From assembly GCA_035361075.1 (NCBI GenBank), contig DAOSBX010000066.1, forward strand, positions 1 through 6,921: 6,921 nt of DNA. Reading direction: 5' to 3'. Shown one piece after another: positions 4,136 through 6,921 of the stretch. Origin of the DNA: Candidatus Hydrogenedens sp. (GTDB taxonomy: Bacteria > Hydrogenedentota > Hydrogenedentia > Hydrogenedentales > Hydrogenedentaceae). A model generated the notes under the pieces. It was not told the origin of the DNA and searched no databases. It saw nothing but the letters and a program-made list of their open reading frames with translations. Position 1 is the first letter of the stretch. Each line of letters starts with the position of its first letter. Both the position numbers and the translations under genes were made by a program.

Positions 4136-6921
4136 ATGATGAGAATAGAAGCAAAACAATTTCAGTATGAAATTCAAACGTATCAAGAAGATTGCGTAAA
4201 GAATATTGTTAATATTTTTGAACAACTTCGTCAAGGAAAAAATGTTACTGATGTATTAAAAGAACATCAAAACAATCACAATTACAATTTTCCTGTTAAT
4301 AACACTAAAAATATAGATATCATGATGGAAACAGGAACGGGAAAAACCTTTACTTATATCAAAGCTATTTTTGAATTATGTAAGCATTTCGGCTATAAGA
4401 AGTTTATTATACTTGTTCCCTCTATTGCCATTCGTGAAGGCACAAAAACGCATTTAGACGATACTAAAGAATATTTCAAGAGTTTATATGCGAATGAAAA
4501 GGAAAAAGAAATTGAAGTTTTTGTTTATGAAGGAGGAAATATTTCAGCAGTTAACCAATTTATCAATACTTCGCATTTATCAGTTTTGGTAATGACACCA
4601 AGCTCATTTGCCCATAAAGATAATATTCTAAACCGTCCTTTAGAAAGTGAAATCTATGCACCTAATTTATTTGAAGAAAATCCCAACCCACCAAAGTCTT
4701 ACCTGGAGTGTTTAAAACGATTGAAACCTATAGTGATAATGGACGAACCTCATCGTTTTGATGGCGATGCCTTTAAAAAATACTTTGAAGGATTTGACAA
4801 TTATTACTTGCGTTTTGGTGCAACTTTCCCTAATAAAAAAGACAGCGTACCTTTATCTAATGTGGCGTATGTTTTAGATAGTATTTCTTCTTTCAGGCAA
4901 AGTCTGGTTAAGAAAATTGTAGTTTACACACAAGACATAGTTGAAAACACAGACACACTTGTTAGCATTGAAAATAGAAAAGCCATTGTGAACACCTTAA
5001 CAAATGGTATTGTTGTAAGACGAGAATTAAGCATAGGTTCCATTTTTAATGGCAAAGGCATTAAAAAAATAAACAGAGATTCTATTGTTTTGTCAGATAA
5101 TACAATCGAGAAAGTTGACTATTCCATTTCTGATGAAAGCTTGCGTACTATGCTCAGAGAAACCATTAAAATTCACTTTGAAAAGGAAAAAGAACTCTTT
5201 GAGCAAGGAATAAAAGCACTTACATTATTTTTTATACCCAATGATATTAGCCTTTACAGAGGTGAACATCCAAAAATTAAAAATATTTTTGAAGAAGAGT
5301 ATAAAAGTCAACGACAGGAAATTTTGAAGGTTATTGACCATAACAGCGAATATTATAAATACTTACAAAACGATTTTGATAGCGAAGGTAATTTAGTTGT
5401 TCATCGTGGATATTTCTCAGGTGATAAGGGGAATGCTGATGAAAAGATAAAAAAAGGGGTTGATGAAATTCTTAAAGACAAAAAGAAACTGCTTTCCTTT
5501 GAAAGTCCTACACGATTCATCTTCTCAATCTGGGCATTGCAGGAAGGTTGGGATAACCCAAATGTTTTTACTATTTGTAAACTCTCTAATCAAGGTAGTG
5601 ATATATCTAAACTGCAACAAATCGGTAGAGGCTTACGAATTTGCGTAAATCAAAATTTGGAACGTCAAACACTCAAAAAATTAAATGAGAATCAGGAATT
5701 ATTCTGGAAAATTAACAACCTTGATGTTGTTGTATCCAGCAAAGAACAAGGTTTTGTTGAATCCATTCAGAATGAAATTTTAAGCAATTCATTTCTTATT
5801 CAGGAAACATTTACAGTACAAGAACTTAAAAGGCTTATTAAAGACAAAGGAAAATGTGACGATACCACTGTTCACAAAATATTTAAGGCAATGGAAAATA
5901 GCCAATTGATTATATTCAAAACGACCATTGATGGTATTGATGTTTACGAAAAAGCACCTGATTACTCTATAAAGCTAAGAAACTTGGGTCTGCCCAAAGA
6001 ACAAGTAAGTGTGCTTGAAAATCTGTTTGCTACTGATGCCAATACTTACATTCAAGATGCCAAAAAGAAAAAAGAAAAAAAGAAAGTTTATATTAAATCC
6101 CTACATTCAAAAGAATTTCAAAACCTATGGAATACCATCAACAAAAATGCTTTTTATGTGCTTGAAAATTTGACCAAAGAACAAGAAAATCAATTGATAC
6201 AAAATATAAATGCGGACATCGAAAAGCTCAACATTGAAGAAATTTTATTGCAAACCATCCGCGCAGAACTAAATGTAAATAAACTTGAGAAACAGGATGC
6301 CATTACAAGAGAATTAAAAGACACCATCACCCATAAAAGCAAAGTTGATTATTTAGAATTTGTAAAAACATTGTCCAATAATACAAAAACACCACTATCA
6401 TTCGTTGTCAAAGTGTTTAATGCGTTAAGTGATGATTTTAAGAAAAAAATGATTTGTAATAATCCAGAACAGGCTCAAAGAGAAATTTCTGATATTATAA
6501 AAAAGCACCTGATTGCCTTGATTAAAGCCAACATCAAGTATTACGGCATTAATGGAACTGTTTTGCCAAATATATTCAAAGAAGAAAACAAGAGAACCTA
6601 TTTGGATGCGGGAAGCACAGGAAAATTCCAGAAGGATATTGACAGAGATTTTTCTTTAACGGCAAAATGGGTATTTGAAGAAGTAATTGAATACGATAGC
6701 GATTTTGAACTTGAAATTGTGGAACAGGACCCTGATATTGATAGTATTGAAATTTTTGCTAAATTACCCCGCCTCAAAATCAAAACCCCATTGGGCGATT
6801 ACAACCCTGATTTTTGCTATGCTATAAAAAGCACAAAAGGTAATAAAATATTTCTTGTAGTAGAATCGAAAGGATATCAATCATCTACGGATATTCCTGA
6901 ATATGAAAAAGCAAAAATTGA
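4136..6921 (+). CDS. Type III restriction enzyme, Res (helicase-nuclease) subunit, 3' end cut by window
   Basis: Res, together with a Mod subunit, translocates on DNA using ATP and cuts unmethylated invading DNA. The visible 928 residues contain, in order: Walker A METGTGKT at 64-71, KFIILVPSIAIREG just after, the Walker B/DEAD-type box DEPH at 203-206, the GATF motif III at 228-231, QEGWDNP at 469-475, motif VI QIGRGLR at 495-501, and a C-terminal PD-(D/E)XK nuclease with PD at 891-892 and ESK at 910-912. All key residues are present, so the protein should be active. Family members are usually about 950-1000 residues, so little is missing. The frame starts at ATG 4136 or ATG 4139. It stays open upstream to TAA 4076-4078 but with no standard start. 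The ribosome binding site is poor (AGGA 21 bases away). Mod normally lies directly upstream in these systems; here it does not. The A+T-richness and lysine/asparagine-rich content contrast with the secreted-protein gene and fit horizontal acquisition. Confidence 0.92.
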   Translation, partial: MMRIEAKQFQYEIQTYQEDCVKNIVNIFEQLRQGKNVTDVLKEHQNNHNYNFPVNNTKNIDIMMETGTGKTFTYIKAIFELCKHFGYKKFIILVPSIAIREGTKTHLDDTKEYFKSLYANEKEKEIEVFVYEGGNISAVNQFINTSHLSVLVMTPSSFAHKDNILNRPLESEIYAPNLFEENPNPPKSYLECLKRLKPIVIMDEPHRFDGDAFKKYFEGFDNYYLRFGATFPNKKDSVPLSNVAYVLDSISSFRQSLVKKIVVYTQDIVENTDTLVSIENRKAIVNTLTNGIVVRRELSIGSIFNGKGIKKINRDSIVLSDNTIEKVDYSISDESLRTMLRETIKIHFEKEKELFEQGIKALTLFFIPNDISLYRGEHPKIKNIFEEEYKSQRQEILKVIDHNSEYYKYLQNDFDSEGNLVVHRGYFSGDKGNADEKIKKGVDEILKDKKKLLSFESPTRFIFSIWALQEGWDNPNVFTICKLSNQGSDISKLQQIGRGLRICVNQNLERQTLKKLNENQELFWKINNLDVVVSSKEQGFVESIQNEILSNSFLIQETFTVQELKRLIKDKGKCDDTTVHKIFKAMENSQLIIFKTTIDGIDVYEKAPDYSIKLRNLGLPKEQVSVLENLFATDANTYIQDAKKKKEKKKVYIKSLHSKEFQNLWNTINKNAFYVLENLTKEQENQLIQNINADIEKLNIEEILLQTIRAELNVNKLEKQDAITRELKDTITHKSKVDYLEFVKTLSNNTKTPLSFVVKVFNALSDDFKKKMICNNPEQAQREISDIIKKHLIALIKANIKYYGINGTVLPNIFKEENKRTYLDAGSTGKFQKDIDRDFSLTAKWVFEEVIEYDSDFELEIVEQDPDIDSIEIFAKLPRLKIKTPLGDYNPDFCYAIKSTKGNKIFLVVESKGYQSSTDIPEYEKAKI

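Noticed and set aside
6598..6783. Minus-strand reading frame inside Res
   Set aside because: It is a shadow of the well-supported Res coding frame just before the nuclease motif and has no signals of its own.

Overview
The window looks like a chromosomal stretch from an uncultured, moderately A+T-rich bacterium. The best lineage clue is the secreted protein at 1352-3643. It combines Glu-Gly-rich linkers, PASTA and InlB-type B repeats, and a doubled C-terminal motif (HTAD...ELLRIIQFFNSSG...GTEDGYAPG). From memory, this combination resembles large secreted-protein families of Candidatus Hydrogenedentes and related environmental genomes. That placement is recall plus inference, not proof. The TrmB at 685-1341 resembles the cyanobacterial-type branch of its family.

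Layout, left to right: (1) 1-55 is the last 17 codons of a gene entering from upstream, whose C-terminal tail matches the tail type of the large protein further on. (2) 56-684 is a long A+T-rich stretch with no supportable gene; it ends in a likely trmB promoter region and a strong ribosome binding site. (3) trmB starts at a TTG and is followed 10 bases later by (4) a 763-residue exported modular protein: signal peptide, four InlB-type B repeats, two cysteine-bearing PASTA domains, a Glu/Gly linker, an unrecognised module ending in a calcium-loop motif, and a doubled dockerin-like C-terminal motif. The two genes probably share a transcript. (5) 3644-4135 has no intact gene. Its minus strand seems to hold a decayed DUF4058-like gene with several in-frame stops, and a nested inverted-repeat structure. 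(6) From 4136 to the window edge runs a type III restriction enzyme Res subunit (helicase plus PD-(D/E)XK nuclease) that is nearly complete but cut by the edge.

Functionally these are separate units. They are a tRNA-modification housekeeping gene coupled to a surface or secreted protein, and a defence gene that is visibly more A+T-rich than the secreted-protein gene and sits beside a gene relic, suggesting an accessory insertion point. No modification (Mod) gene lies upstream of Res in this window, so a partner would have to be downstream or elsewhere. The most notable signals are the shared C-terminal tail of two neighbouring genes, the equally spaced cysteines in the two PASTA modules, and the relic gene next to Res.
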